37,521 nucleotides of DNA, taken from DASQWC01 sp035640475 (GTDB lineage Bacteria > Actinomycetota > JAICYB01). This document shows, piece by piece, positions 30,740-37,521 of this stretch. Under the pieces are notes generated by a model, which saw nothing but the letters and a program-made list of their open reading frames with translations, searched no databases and had not been told where the DNA came from. The stretch spans positions 1-37,521 of the forward strand of contig DASQWC010000125.1 of NCBI GenBank assembly GCA_035640475.1. Reading direction: 5' to 3'. The stretch's first letter is position 1. The number at the start of each line of letters is the position of its first letter. The position numbers were made by a program, and so were the translations under genes.

Positions 30740-31660
30740 ATGGGTCTTCTCGACGGCAAAGTTGCGATCGTGACCGGAGCCGGACGCGGTGTCGGACGAG
30801 GTCATGCGCTCGAGCTCGCGCGACACGGCGCAAAGGTCGTCGTGAACGACCTCGGTGGTGAATGGGACGGCACGGGTGAGGACAATCGCCCCGCCTCGGA
30901 GGTCGTCGAGGAGATCAAGGCGCTCGGAGGTGAAGGAGCCGCGAACTTCGACAACGTGGCCACTTGGTCGGGGGCCGAGAACATGATCAACCAGGCCGTC
31001 GACACGTTCGGGAGCCTGGACATCCTCATCAACAACGCCGGCATTCTGCGCGACCGCATGGCGTTCAACATGGCCGAAGAGGAATGGGACGCCGTCGTGG
31101 CCGTCCACGGCAAGGGTCACTTCGCGCCGACGCGTTTTGCCTGCGGCTACTGGCGCCAGAAGTCCAAGGAGGCGGGCGGGCCCGTCTTCGGACGGCTCAT
31201 TCACACGTCTTCGGAGTCGGGGCTCTTCGGTAACGCCGGGCAGTGCAATTACGACTTCGCCAAGGCGGGCTTGATCTCGTTCTCGCTTTGCATAGCGCGA
31301 GAGATGGTGAAGTACGGCGTGACGTCGAACGTCTACGCCCCCCGCGCACGCACGCGCATGACCGAGGGCACGTTCGGGAACATCCCGAAGGCCGAGGGCT
31401 TCGACGCGTGGGACCCGGACAACGTCGCCCCGTGGATCGTCTACCTGTGCACCGAGCAAGCGCAGCACATCACGGGTCAGTGTTTTGTCGTGACCGGAGG
31501 CGAAGTCAGCCTGATCGAGCAGCATCACGTCGAGCACACCATCAAGAAGGACGACCGCTGGACGGTCGAAGAGCTCATCGACAAGGCGGCCGAGCTGTTC
31601 GGGGACGCGCCGACCGGGCTGACACAGCGATTCCCGGTCTCCAGCGGAGCCGCGAACTAG
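30740..31660 (+). CDS. SDR-family oxidoreductase, 3-hydroxyacyl-CoA dehydrogenase-like
   Basis: The 306-aa protein has the dinucleotide-binding TGAGRGVGRG (residues 12-21), NNAG at 98-101, a catalytic Ser in HTSSESG and the YxxxK motif Y171-K175. The asparagine of the tetrad is probably in the MAFN/AVHG region. Sequence such as VVVNDLGGEWDGTG resembles the (3R)-hydroxyacyl-CoA dehydrogenase domain of peroxisomal multifunctional enzyme 2 and related actinobacterial SDRs. Substrate is therefore likely an acyl-CoA or steroid derivative, by homology only. AGGAGGAAGCA before the ATG is a good ribosome binding site. An MBL-fold gene follows 8 bp downstream. Confidence 0.87.
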   Translation: MGLLDGKVAIVTGAGRGVGRGHALELARHGAKVVVNDLGGEWDGTGEDNRPASEVVEEIKALGGEGAANFDNVATWSGAENMINQAVDTFGSLDILINNAGILRDRMAFNMAEEEWDAVVAVHGKGHFAPTRFACGYWRQKSKEAGGPVFGRLIHTSSESGLFGNAGQCNYDFAKAGLISFSLCIAREMVKYGVTSNVYAPRARTRMTEGTFGNIPKAEGFDAWDPDNVAPWIVYLCTEQAQHITGQCFVVTGGEVSLIEQHHVEHTIKKDDRWTVEELIDKAAELFGDAPTGLTQRFPVSSGAAN

Positions 31661-31668
31661 CCGGAACA

Positions 31669-32283
31669 GTGGTCGAGGTTCGCTGGACGAAGACCGTCGG
31701 ACCGGCGGAGATCACCAAGCTCTCCGTCGGCCGCATGGACAACAACATCTACATCGTCGCCGTCGGCAACGATGCAGCCGTCGTCGACGCGGGATCGAAT
31801 GAGCCGGATAGCGTGCTGGACGCCCTGGGGGACAGGCGGCTGAGCGTGATCCTCCAAACGCATAACCACGGCGACCACACCACGACGCTGCGCGAGATCG
31901 TCGACCGGACGGAGGCGGCGGTGCTCGCCCATCCGGCCGACGCGCTGCCGGTTTCCGCCGACGCCCTCGACGACGGAGACGTCCAGCAGCTTGGTTCCGT
32001 CTCGTTCAAGGTGCTGCATACTCCCGGGCACACGCCCGGAAGCATTTGTTTCCTGCTGGAGGAAGCCGGCGAGTCTCACCTGTTCGCGGGCGACACGCTG
32101 TTTCCGGGAGGGCCCGGCAACACGTTCGGGAACGCCGCCGCGTTTGCCACGATCATGGAGTCGCTCGACACGAAGCTCTTCGTGCTGCCGGACGCGACAA
32201 ACGTGTACCCGGGCCACGGCGCGGATACGACGATCGGCACCGAGCGGCCGAGCGTCGAGGAGTGGCGGGCGAGAGGCTGGTAG
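31669..32283 (+). CDS. MBL-fold metallo-hydrolase
   Basis: The 204-aa protein carries the metal signature H65-x-H67-x-D69-H70 (QTHNHGDHTTT). Further ligand motifs are HTPGHTPGS, FAGDTLF and YPGHG. It resembles glyoxalase II-type hydrolases. GTG 31669, 8 bp after the SDR stop, begins a frame whose first residues fit the fold; further upstream the frame only shadows the SDR gene. A thioester hydrolase role (for instance on acyl-thioesters made next door) is possible, not shown. It ends 1 bp before a convergent MaoC gene. Confidence 0.85.
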   Translation: MVEVRWTKTVGPAEITKLSVGRMDNNIYIVAVGNDAAVVDAGSNEPDSVLDALGDRRLSVILQTHNHGDHTTTLREIVDRTEAAVLAHPADALPVSADALDDGDVQQLGSVSFKVLHTPGHTPGSICFLLEEAGESHLFAGDTLFPGGPGNTFGNAAAFATIMESLDTKLFVLPDATNVYPGHGADTTIGTERPSVEEWRARGW

Positions 32284-32682
32284 TCAGACGACGACCGTCG
32301 CGTCGCCGTCGATCTTGCGCTCGCCGTCGGCGTTTGTGACCTCCAGCGCGACGTCCGCGCGCTTCTCGCCGTGGGCGTCGTAGAGCTTCGTCACAGTTCC
32401 TTTGCAGACGATCGCTTCGCCCGGCCACACCTGACCGACGAACCGCGTCCGGAAGCGGCGCACGTTGCGCTCGCCGAACCAGTTCGTCACGAACGTCCCG
32501 AGCACGCCGGCTGTGAACATGCCCTGCGCAAATACGCCGGGGTAGCCGGCCGACTTCGCGAAGTCCTCGTTCCAGTGGATCGGATTGAAGTCTCCGGACG
32601 CGCCCGCGTACCTCACGAACATCGCGCGGTCGACCTTCTCGACCATCGTGTCGGTGCGCTCTGTCCCCTCGCTCAGGCTCAT
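32284..32682 (-). CDS. MaoC-like dehydratase, HadB-type
   Basis: The 132-aa protein has the hydratase-2 motif YAGASGDFNPIHWNEDFA, with catalytic D31 and H36. A hot-dog fold ending with RTRFVGQVWPGE follows. It probably hydrates or dehydrates enoyl-CoA or -ACP. ATG 32682 overlaps the stop of the upstream partner gene by four bases (ATGA), as with hadA-hadB of mycobacterial FAS-II. The two would form a heterodimer with the active site on this subunit. The name HadB is functional analogy; no FAS-II neighbours are seen. Confidence 0.86.
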   Translation of the reverse strand: MSLSEGTERTDTMVEKVDRAMFVRYAGASGDFNPIHWNEDFAKSAGYPGVFAQGMFTAGVLGTFVTNWFGERNVRRFRTRFVGQVWPGEAIVCKGTVTKLYDAHGEKRADVALEVTNADGERKIDGDATVVV

Positions 32683-33113
32683 GACGTCGCCGGCTTGCTC
32701 GTTTGGATCGTCGTGCCGCGCGAATAGGCGACGATCTCGCCGTCCTGATCTCTGAAGACGGTCTCGGAGACAATGAACATCATCGTCCCGCCCCGCTTGC
32801 CCTCCTTCTCGAAGCGGTCCTTCACGTGCGACGTGGCCGTGAGGACGTCGCCCGCGCGCAGCGGACGAACGTACTCGAACTCCTGCTCGCCGTGGAGGAC
32901 GCGCCGCATGTCGAGGCCGCCCCGGCCGGTTCCCGCTTCGGGTCGCGGAGCCCGTGCGCGCCACAGCGCCATCGACTGCGGGAACGTCGGCGGCGCGACT
33001 GCGTCCTCGGCGGCGGAGGCGTCGCTCGAGTTCATGACGGCGGCGGCGAACTCTCCGATCTTGCCGCGCTCGACGACCCACGCCATTCCGGTTCCTTCGC
33101 GTTGCTCACTCAT
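32679..33113 (-). CDS. MaoC-like dehydratase N-terminal-type subunit, HadA-type
   Basis: The 144-aa protein belongs to the FAS1-DH/HadA group of hot-dog proteins: KIGEFAAAVMNSSD, PPTFPQSMALW and LHGEQEFEYVRPLRAGDVLTATS. It lacks the D/H catalytic pair of the HadB-type partner and is likely the acyl-chain-binding subunit. Its ATG (33113) overlaps the stop of the upstream lipoprotein hydrolase, and its stop overlaps the next start, so three genes on this strand are interlocked by ATGA. FEKEGKRGGTMMFIVSETVF is another conserved block. Confidence 0.85.
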   Translation of the reverse strand: MSEQREGTGMAWVVERGKIGEFAAAVMNSSDASAAEDAVAPPTFPQSMALWRARAPRPEAGTGRGGLDMRRVLHGEQEFEYVRPLRAGDVLTATSHVKDRFEKEGKRGGTMMFIVSETVFRDQDGEIVAYSRGTTIQTSKPATS

Positions 33114-33859
33114 TCTTCAGGCTCACTCGTCGGTAACGAACGGTCCAGCGGCGCATAGCGTCGCAAGAAGGTGATGATCTCATCAACCGCCTCCGGGCGG
33201 TCGGCAAGCAGATTCGTTCCGTGCGCGTCGCCGTCGTAGAGCTTCGTCTCCGGATTCGGGAGCGCGCGCTCGAGCTCCTCCGCGGCTGCAAAGGCCGGGC
33301 CGTCGCCGCGGGCGGCGAGGAGGAGCACCGGGCGCTGGACGCGGCCGGCGACGGCCGGAGCATCGAGACCCATGAACCGCAAGGGGGCCGAGACGGTGAC
33401 GACGGCGAGCGCCGGCGTTGTCTCGGCGGCGATGATCGATGCCGTTCCGCCCATGCTCGCACCGACGAATGCGATGTCGCGTGCGCCGGACGCACGGAGG
33501 AACGCGATTGCTGCCTCGATGTCTCGCGGCGCTTTTCCGATCTCTTTCTCACCCTCCGAGTCGCCGTAGCCGCGGAAGTTGAAGGCGAGTGTCATGTAGC
33601 CGGCCTTCGCGATGCGAGCCGCAGCCGGGTACCAGCTCGTGGCGTCGGCCGGGAACATGTGCGCGAGTGTGATGCCGACCTTGCCGGAGCCGAAGAGACG
33701 GCCGGTGAGGGTGAGGCCGTCGGCCGTCTCGAATCCGACGTTGCGCTCGCGAACGCCGGAGGTGTCCTCCGCCGCCGAGTTGGAGCCGTTCCCGCATGCA
33801 GCGAGCAGCAGGAGAAAAAGGGCGGCGACGCACCGGCGCAAGCTGGGGGGCAATGTCAT
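33110..33859 (-). CDS. Alpha/beta-hydrolase lipoprotein
   Basis: The 249-aa protein starts MTLPPSLRRCVAALFLLLLA and has a lipobox LLAAC with C22. An in-frame ATG 10 codons upstream (33889) would lengthen the signal. The mature domain has VGITLAHMFPADATSWYPAA, RGYGDSEGEK and the nucleophile elbow GASMGG. A late HGTNLL histidine follows, so a Ser-His(-Asp) triad is plausible. It resembles dienelactone-hydrolase or acyl-hydrolase proteins and would face the outside of the membrane. It is the first gene of the interlocked trio with the MaoC pair. Confidence 0.82.
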   Translation of the reverse strand: MTLPPSLRRCVAALFLLLLAACGNGSNSAAEDTSGVRERNVGFETADGLTLTGRLFGSGKVGITLAHMFPADATSWYPAAARIAKAGYMTLAFNFRGYGDSEGEKEIGKAPRDIEAAIAFLRASGARDIAFVGASMGGTASIIAAETTPALAVVTVSAPLRFMGLDAPAVAGRVQRPVLLLAARGDGPAFAAAEELERALPNPETKLYDGDAHGTNLLADRPEAVDEIITFLRRYAPLDRSLPTSEPEE

Positions 33860-33909
33860 GCGGGACTGTCTACCACTTCTCAATCGCATCGGGTTGCTTG
33901 GCTAACACC

Positions 33910-34073
33910 TGCGCGCTCCCGCGCGCTCCCAGTCAGATCGGGGGCGCTCACGCGCCCTTCGGGCGCTGCGCCCCCCGAGCCCCCCGCGGAATCAGTAACG
34001 AGATTGCTCTGCCGGGGGGTTCGGGGGGCCGCGGAGCGAAGCGGCCGCCGCGCGGAGCGCGGCAGCCCCCCGA
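33910..34073. repeat. GC-rich branched palindrome repeat, largest copy
   Basis: Bases 33910-33937 match 21572-21599 exactly (28 bp). Further in, GGGCGC-TCAC-GCGCCC is a perfect hairpin. A 16-bp inverted repeat with one mismatch pairs 33971-33986 with 34013-34028. The second half closes TCGGGGGG (34021-34028) with CCCCCCGA (34066-34073) around an inner CCGCGC-GGA-GCGCGG hairpin (34048-34062). The arms share bases and are mutually exclusive. The reverse complement of the copy at 16129 matches this region. No gene fits in these 262 bp. It sits downstream of neither adjacent gene, so a simple terminator role is unlikely. Confidence 0.65.
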
Positions 34074-34121
34074 CCGACTGGAGGCGCGCAAGAGCCTGAA
34101 ACGCGATACGCTCTCCGGTCT

Positions 34122-34202
34122 ATGGCCAAGAAGGGCAGGAAGCGCAAGCAGCGCCGGAAGAAGAAGGCGAACCACGGCAAGCGCCCCAACGCGGGCAAGT
34201 AG
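34122..34202 (+). CDS. Ribosomal protein bL37-like small basic protein (26 aa)
   Basis: ATG 34122 to TAG 34200-34202 encodes 26 residues starting MAKKGRKRKQRRKKKANHGK and ending RPNAGK. Ten lysines and six arginines plus the ANHGKRPN motif closely resemble bL37, the about 24-residue large-subunit protein described in mycobacterial ribosome structures and restricted to Actinobacteria. I recall this from the literature and could not compare sequences directly. A TACGCT box lies at 34107-34112. The gene stands alone, not in a ribosomal operon, as expected for bL37. Confidence 0.7.
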   Translation: MAKKGRKRKQRRKKKANHGKRPNAGK

Positions 34203-34210
34203 CGCCGTCC

Positions 34211-35545
34211 CTAAGCCGTAGCCTTTCCCTGCTCGCTCTCAAGCAGCAACGCGCCGGTCTTCGCCACAACACCGCCGCCGAGCAGCACGACGCCCGCCAG
34301 CAGGAACGCGTATCTGTTGCCGTCCCAGGCCGGAAGGAACGGCAGGTTGATCCGGTTCATCGCCGCGGCGACGCCCCCAACGACCACGGACCCGAGGATC
34401 AGGAAGATCCGCGCAAGCACATGGATCGCCGACATGACGCGTCCGCGAAGCTCCTCGGGGGCCGTGCGCTGCGCGATGGTGATGCCGAGCACCATGGCCA
34501 CCGACAGTCCCGCGCCGAACGCGATCGCGACCAGGACGGCCAGCCAGGCCTGTGAGATCACCGCCATGAAGATCAGGATGGCCCCCGACGTGCCGAGGCC
34601 GAGCCGGAAGAGCTCCGACTCGCGCTTCTCCGACCGCTGCGTGATGTAGGCGCCGATCGCCATCCCAACGCCCCACAGCGCGACCAACGCGCCGAAGACC
34701 GAGTCCGACGCGCGAAGCGTCGTCTTCACGTATGGAATGCCGATCGAGAACAGTCCGCCACCGGCTCCTGTGGCAAGGGCCATCCCGATGATGAGGTCCC
34801 GGCGTCCGCGGTCGCGCAGGAGATAGCGGACACCCTCCACCATCTCCCGTTCCAGCGCATGCAACGCACTTTCGTCACGAGACTCCGACGCGCTCCGCGT
34901 CACCTTTCCGATGACCGTCGGCAACCTCGAGATCGCCCACGCCGACACGAGAAACGTCACGGCGTCGAAGAAGAAGGGCAGTGCCTCCCGCTGTCTCGCG
35001 AGAAAGCCGATCACGGGCGCGTTGACGAGTGCCCGTGACCCGGCGTCGGCCGCGACGACGAGACCGCCGGCGATCGGGATCCCGCCCCACTGCGTGAGCA
35101 TGATCAGACCGTTGGCTCCGGCAAGCTTGCTCGGCGGCACGATGTTGGGAACGATCGCGTCGCGTGCGGGGAGGAAGATCAGGCTCATCCCCTCGAGCAC
35201 GAACGCGATCCCGTAGACCGCGCCGAGGTTCGGCGTGAAAGGAACGACCGCGATCAAGCCGGCGCGGACGAGGTCGGTCATGATCATCGTCCGGCGCCGA
35301 TCGAAGCGATCTGTGATCGTCGAGGCGATCGGAGCGGCGATCAACGCGGGAAGGATGCGGAAGCCGAGAATCCCCGAGATCGCGAGACCTTCGATGGACG
35401 ATCCGCGGGTCAGGTTGCGGACGAACAGCATCAGGCCGAACGTCGCGACCCAGTCGCCGAGACTCGAGACCGCGTGCCCGCCGAGCAGCAGCTTGAACGG
35501 ACGGTTTCCTGAGAGTTGCCCGCGAACCGAAACGTCTTCTTGCAA
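34211..35545 (-). CDS. MFS-family transporter
   Basis: The 444-aa protein has about 12 hydrophobic segments and the MFS loop motif DRFDRRRTMI between helices 2 and 3. The second half has the matching GAYITQRSEKRESELFRLG loop. It resembles the MFS_3/EntS-type exporter group. TTG 35545 is chosen because GGGGAG lies 5 nt before it and the TM region begins soon after; the longer open frame upstream opposes a PlsY-like gene and is not coding. Substrate is unknown. It is divergent from the PlsY-like gene and converges on the small bL37-like gene. Confidence 0.82.
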   Translation of the reverse strand: MQEDVSVRGQLSGNRPFKLLLGGHAVSSLGDWVATFGLMLFVRNLTRGSSIEGLAISGILGFRILPALIAAPIASTITDRFDRRRTMIMTDLVRAGLIAVVPFTPNLGAVYGIAFVLEGMSLIFLPARDAIVPNIVPPSKLAGANGLIMLTQWGGIPIAGGLVVAADAGSRALVNAPVIGFLARQREALPFFFDAVTFLVSAWAISRLPTVIGKVTRSASESRDESALHALEREMVEGVRYLLRDRGRRDLIIGMALATGAGGGLFSIGIPYVKTTLRASDSVFGALVALWGVGMAIGAYITQRSEKRESELFRLGLGTSGAILIFMAVISQAWLAVLVAIAFGAGLSVAMVLGITIAQRTAPEELRGRVMSAIHVLARIFLILGSVVVGGVAAAMNRINLPFLPAWDGNRYAFLLAGVVLLGGGVVAKTGALLLESEQGKATA

Positions 35546-35593
35546 CCGGCTCCCCCGACCTTGCGCCGTGTCTAGGATACTTTGGCCCAGTTC

Positions 35594-36226
35594 ATGACCG
35601 TCTTTCTCTGGGCGCTCATTGGTTATGCATCCGGGTCGCTGCCGTCTGCGTGGATCGTTGCCGTCCTCACGCACAACGAAGGCGCACTCGATCGCGTGCG
35701 GCGAGGCGTCGGAGAGACCGACGCGCATCTGCTGCTCAAGCGCGCGGGGGGGAAAGGCGCAACCGTTGCCGCGGCGATGGATGTTGTGAAGGGATTCGCT
35801 CCCGTCGTCATCGCGACGCAGCTGACCGGGCCCTACGAAGTCGCTGCGTGCGCTGTGGCCGCAGTCGCAGGGCACTGCTGGCCGCCGTTGGTTCCTCGGC
35901 TCGCCGGACGCGGGCTCGCCTCGGCTGCGGGAGCGTTTCTCGGGTTCGTGCCGATCGAGATGGTGGTCGCCGGCATCATTCGAATCGTCGGGAGCCTCGT
36001 AAAGGCTGGCGGCCTGTTGTCGACGATCGGTTTTGTGACCGTGCCGTTGTACGCGTGGTACCGCGGACGGCCGCTGCCTTACGTGATCGCGGCAGTCGTC
36101 ATCAACGTGCTCATCTTCGTGCGGCGACTGGAGGGACTCAGCGAGGATCTCGAGCTCGGCATGCCGGTCGGCCTGGCCGTCGTGCGGCGCGTCGTGCTCG
36201 ACGCCTCGGCGCATCCGCAGCCGTGA
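35594..36226 (+). CDS. Degenerate PlsY-like (glycerol-3-phosphate acyltransferase family) membrane protein
   Basis: The 210-aa protein has the PlsY topology and recognisable motifs: GSLPSAWIV for motif 1, DVVKG in the middle and GHCWPPLVPRL with AGRGLASAAG for motif 3. In active PlsY motif 2 reads GSGNxGxTN and motif 3 has FKGGKG. Here the first is GVGETDAHL and the second AGRGLA, so key Asn and Lys residues are missing. It may be an inactive paralogue or use another substrate. ATG 35594 is preferred; TTG 35582 is too close to a TAGGAT -10 box at 35573-35578. The stop interlocks with the next GTG. Confidence 0.72.
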   Translation: MTVFLWALIGYASGSLPSAWIVAVLTHNEGALDRVRRGVGETDAHLLLKRAGGKGATVAAAMDVVKGFAPVVIATQLTGPYEVAACAVAAVAGHCWPPLVPRLAGRGLASAAGAFLGFVPIEMVVAGIIRIVGSLVKAGGLLSTIGFVTVPLYAWYRGRPLPYVIAAVVINVLIFVRRLEGLSEDLELGMPVGLAVVRRVVLDASAHPQP

Positions 36227-37521
36227 GAGTCGGCATCGACATCGGTGGTACCTTCACCGATCTGGTTGCAACGAGCGACGGCGGTGTCGTCGTCGTCAAG
36301 GTTCCGTCGACTCCCGACGACCCGGCCGTCGCGTTCGGCCTCGCACTGGAGCGTGTCGCGCAGGAGGCCGACGAGGTGCTACACGGCACAACCGTCGCGA
36401 CGAACGCCGTCCTGACGCGAACCGGGGCCACACTCGGCTTCGTCGCAACGGACGGCTTTCGTCATCTGTTGCACCTCGGCCGTCAAAACCGTCCGTCGCT
36501 GTACGACCTCCGAGCGCGTCCGCCCGAGCCGGTCGTCGGCCGCTCGCGGTGCGTTGGTGTTCCCGAGCGCATTGCTCCGGACGGCTCGGTCCTCGAGGAG
36601 CTCGACGAAGACGCTGTGCGCGAGCAGCTGTCGTCTCTACGCGGTGTGGACGGCGTCGTCGTGACGCTGCTGCACTCCTACGCCAATCCCGCCCACGAGC
36701 GACGCGTCGCGGAGCTCGTTCGCGATGTGCTCGGCGACGTCTCCGTGTCGGCGTCCTGCGATGTGCTTCCCGAGTTTCGCGAATATGAGCGTGCGTCGAC
36801 GACGGCCCTGAACGCGTATGTGCAACCGGCGATCGCGCGCTACCTCACATCGATACGCCAAAAGGTTGCGGGAGGACGCGTCGGCGTCATGTGGTCCGGC
36901 GGCGGCGTACGCGATGTTGTGTCCACGGTCGACGTGCCCGTGCACACGCTGCTCTCGGGACCGGCGGCCGGCGTTCTCGGCGCAGCTTGGTCGGCCGCCC
37001 GCTGCGACGTGCACGACCTCATCACCCTCGACATGGGAGGCACGTCGGCCGACGTCGCGCTCGTCGACGGCGGCGTCCCGGCCGTCGCCGAGACGGCCGA
37101 GCTCGACGGGCTCCCGTTCCGGACGCCGTGCATCGACGTCATTTCCGTGGGCGCCGGCGGCGGCAGCATCGGCTGGATCGACGAGGGCGGGGCGCTCCGG
37201 GTCGGCCCCCGCTCCGCGGGGGCCGACCCGGGACCGGCGTGCTACGGACGCGGGGGAGCCGAGCCGACCGTCACCGATGCACAGGTCGTGCTGGGCTACC
37301 TCGGTGGCGAAGGGCTCGCCGGCGGCGAGCTCCGCCTCGATGCCGAGGCGGCGCTCGCCGCCGTCGAACGTCTCGGCGCCGACGCGGGACTCGGCGTCCG
37401 GGAGGCCGCGGAGGGGATCCTGCGCGTGGTCCGCGCCACGATGGCGCGCGCCATCCGGTCCGTGTCGATCGAACGCGGGCGGGACGTGCGGCGCTATGCC
37501 CTCGTCGCGTTTGGGGGGGCG
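36223..37521 (+). CDS. Hydantoinase/oxoprolinase A-type protein, 3' truncated by the window
   Basis: GTG 36223 overlaps the PlsY-like stop (GTGA), and the frame stays open to the window end (433 codons). MRVGIDIGGTFTDLVAT is the ATP-binding start of the ASKHA fold, and HGTTVATNAVLTRTGATLGF is the family block near residue 53. GVGMWSGGG-like VGVMWSGGG, LSGPAAGVLGAAW and DMGGTSADVALVDGG are further signatures. The last residues read YALVAFGGA, just before the conserved GPLHA. The family includes N-methylhydantoinase, 5-oxoprolinase and acetone carboxylase beta. Substrate cannot be told, and a HyuB partner should lie downstream outside the window. Confidence 0.9.
   Translation, partial: MRVGIDIGGTFTDLVATSDGGVVVVKVPSTPDDPAVAFGLALERVAQEADEVLHGTTVATNAVLTRTGATLGFVATDGFRHLLHLGRQNRPSLYDLRARPPEPVVGRSRCVGVPERIAPDGSVLEELDEDAVREQLSSLRGVDGVVVTLLHSYANPAHERRVAELVRDVLGDVSVSASCDVLPEFREYERASTTALNAYVQPAIARYLTSIRQKVAGGRVGVMWSGGGVRDVVSTVDVPVHTLLSGPAAGVLGAAWSAARCDVHDLITLDMGGTSADVALVDGGVPAVAETAELDGLPFRTPCIDVISVGAGGGSIGWIDEGGALRVGPRSAGADPGPACYGRGGAEPTVTDAQVVLGYLGGEGLAGGELRLDAEAALAAVERLGADAGLGVREAAEGILRVVRATMARAIRSVSIERGRDVRRYALVAFGGA

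Noticed and set aside
30305..31537. Upstream extension of the VOC gene on the minus strand
   Set aside because: It is antisense to the SDR gene, and only the last 163 residues show a protein family.
33939..34080. CRISPR-like repeats
   Set aside because: The repeats are palindromes of different lengths without regular spacers, so this is not a CRISPR array.
35546..36214. Extended N-terminus of the MFS transporter
   Set aside because: It is polar shadow sequence opposite the PlsY-like gene; the membrane protein begins at TTG 35545 behind a GGGGAG.

Overview
The window looks like the chromosome of an uncultured, high-GC actinobacterium. The evidence is GTG/TTG-rich starts, many one-to-four-base gene overlaps, a 26-codon gene resembling the Actinobacteria-specific ribosomal protein bL37, a HadA/HadB-like MaoC pair, an RipA-like NlpC/P60 hydrolase, a CIRCE-controlled groESL operon, and several TANNNT -10 boxes exactly 6 nt before a start codon, as in leaderless actinobacterial transcripts. 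The lineage cannot be fixed by eye. A deep-branching class such as Acidimicrobiia or Thermoleophilia is more likely than a classical Streptomyces or Mycobacterium relative, because the GlmS homologue is about 1136 residues and infA is missing from its usual place.

Layout. 1-6610: end of the ribosomal super-operon (secY 3' end, adk, map, rpmJ, rpsM, rpsK, rpsD, rpoA, rplQ, truA, rplM, rpsI). 6617-15674: a geranylgeranyl-reductase-like flavoprotein, then cell-envelope and cofactor genes (glmM, giant GlmS-like protein, acpS, nnr, alr). 15671-18771: a BsuPI-like lipoprotein, an alpha/beta hydrolase, a P1-family peptidase and a type-4 uracil-DNA glycosylase. 18796-21559: the t6A set tsaE-tsaB-rimI-tsaD. 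24582-26583: groES-groEL behind a CIRCE operator. 26580-37521: a mixed region with small zinc-ribbon and membrane proteins, an NlpC/P60 hydrolase, an SCP2 protein, a VOC epimerase-like protein, an SDR plus MBL-fold pair, the MaoC pair with a lipoprotein hydrolase, bL37, an MFS transporter, a degenerate PlsY-like protein and a hydantoinase A gene that runs off the window.

The clearest accessory feature is a complete IS1595-family element at 21781-24577. It has 14-bp perfect terminal inverted repeats and an 8-bp target duplication (ACATTTGA), and it landed between tsaD and groES. Besides the ISXO2-like DDE transposase it carries passengers: a DUF3800 gene, an unrecognised gene with an RX4H motif like that of HEPN nucleases, and a 53-codon basic minus-strand ORF with a strong ribosome binding site. 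The right-hand target duplication overlaps the -35 box of the groESL promoter, so that promoter starts at the edge of the element. The transposase promoter appears to give a leaderless mRNA.

A second layer of structure is a family of GC-rich intergenic palindromes near 16129, 21572 and 33910. Two of them share a 28-bp exact head, and they may fold into branched hairpins.
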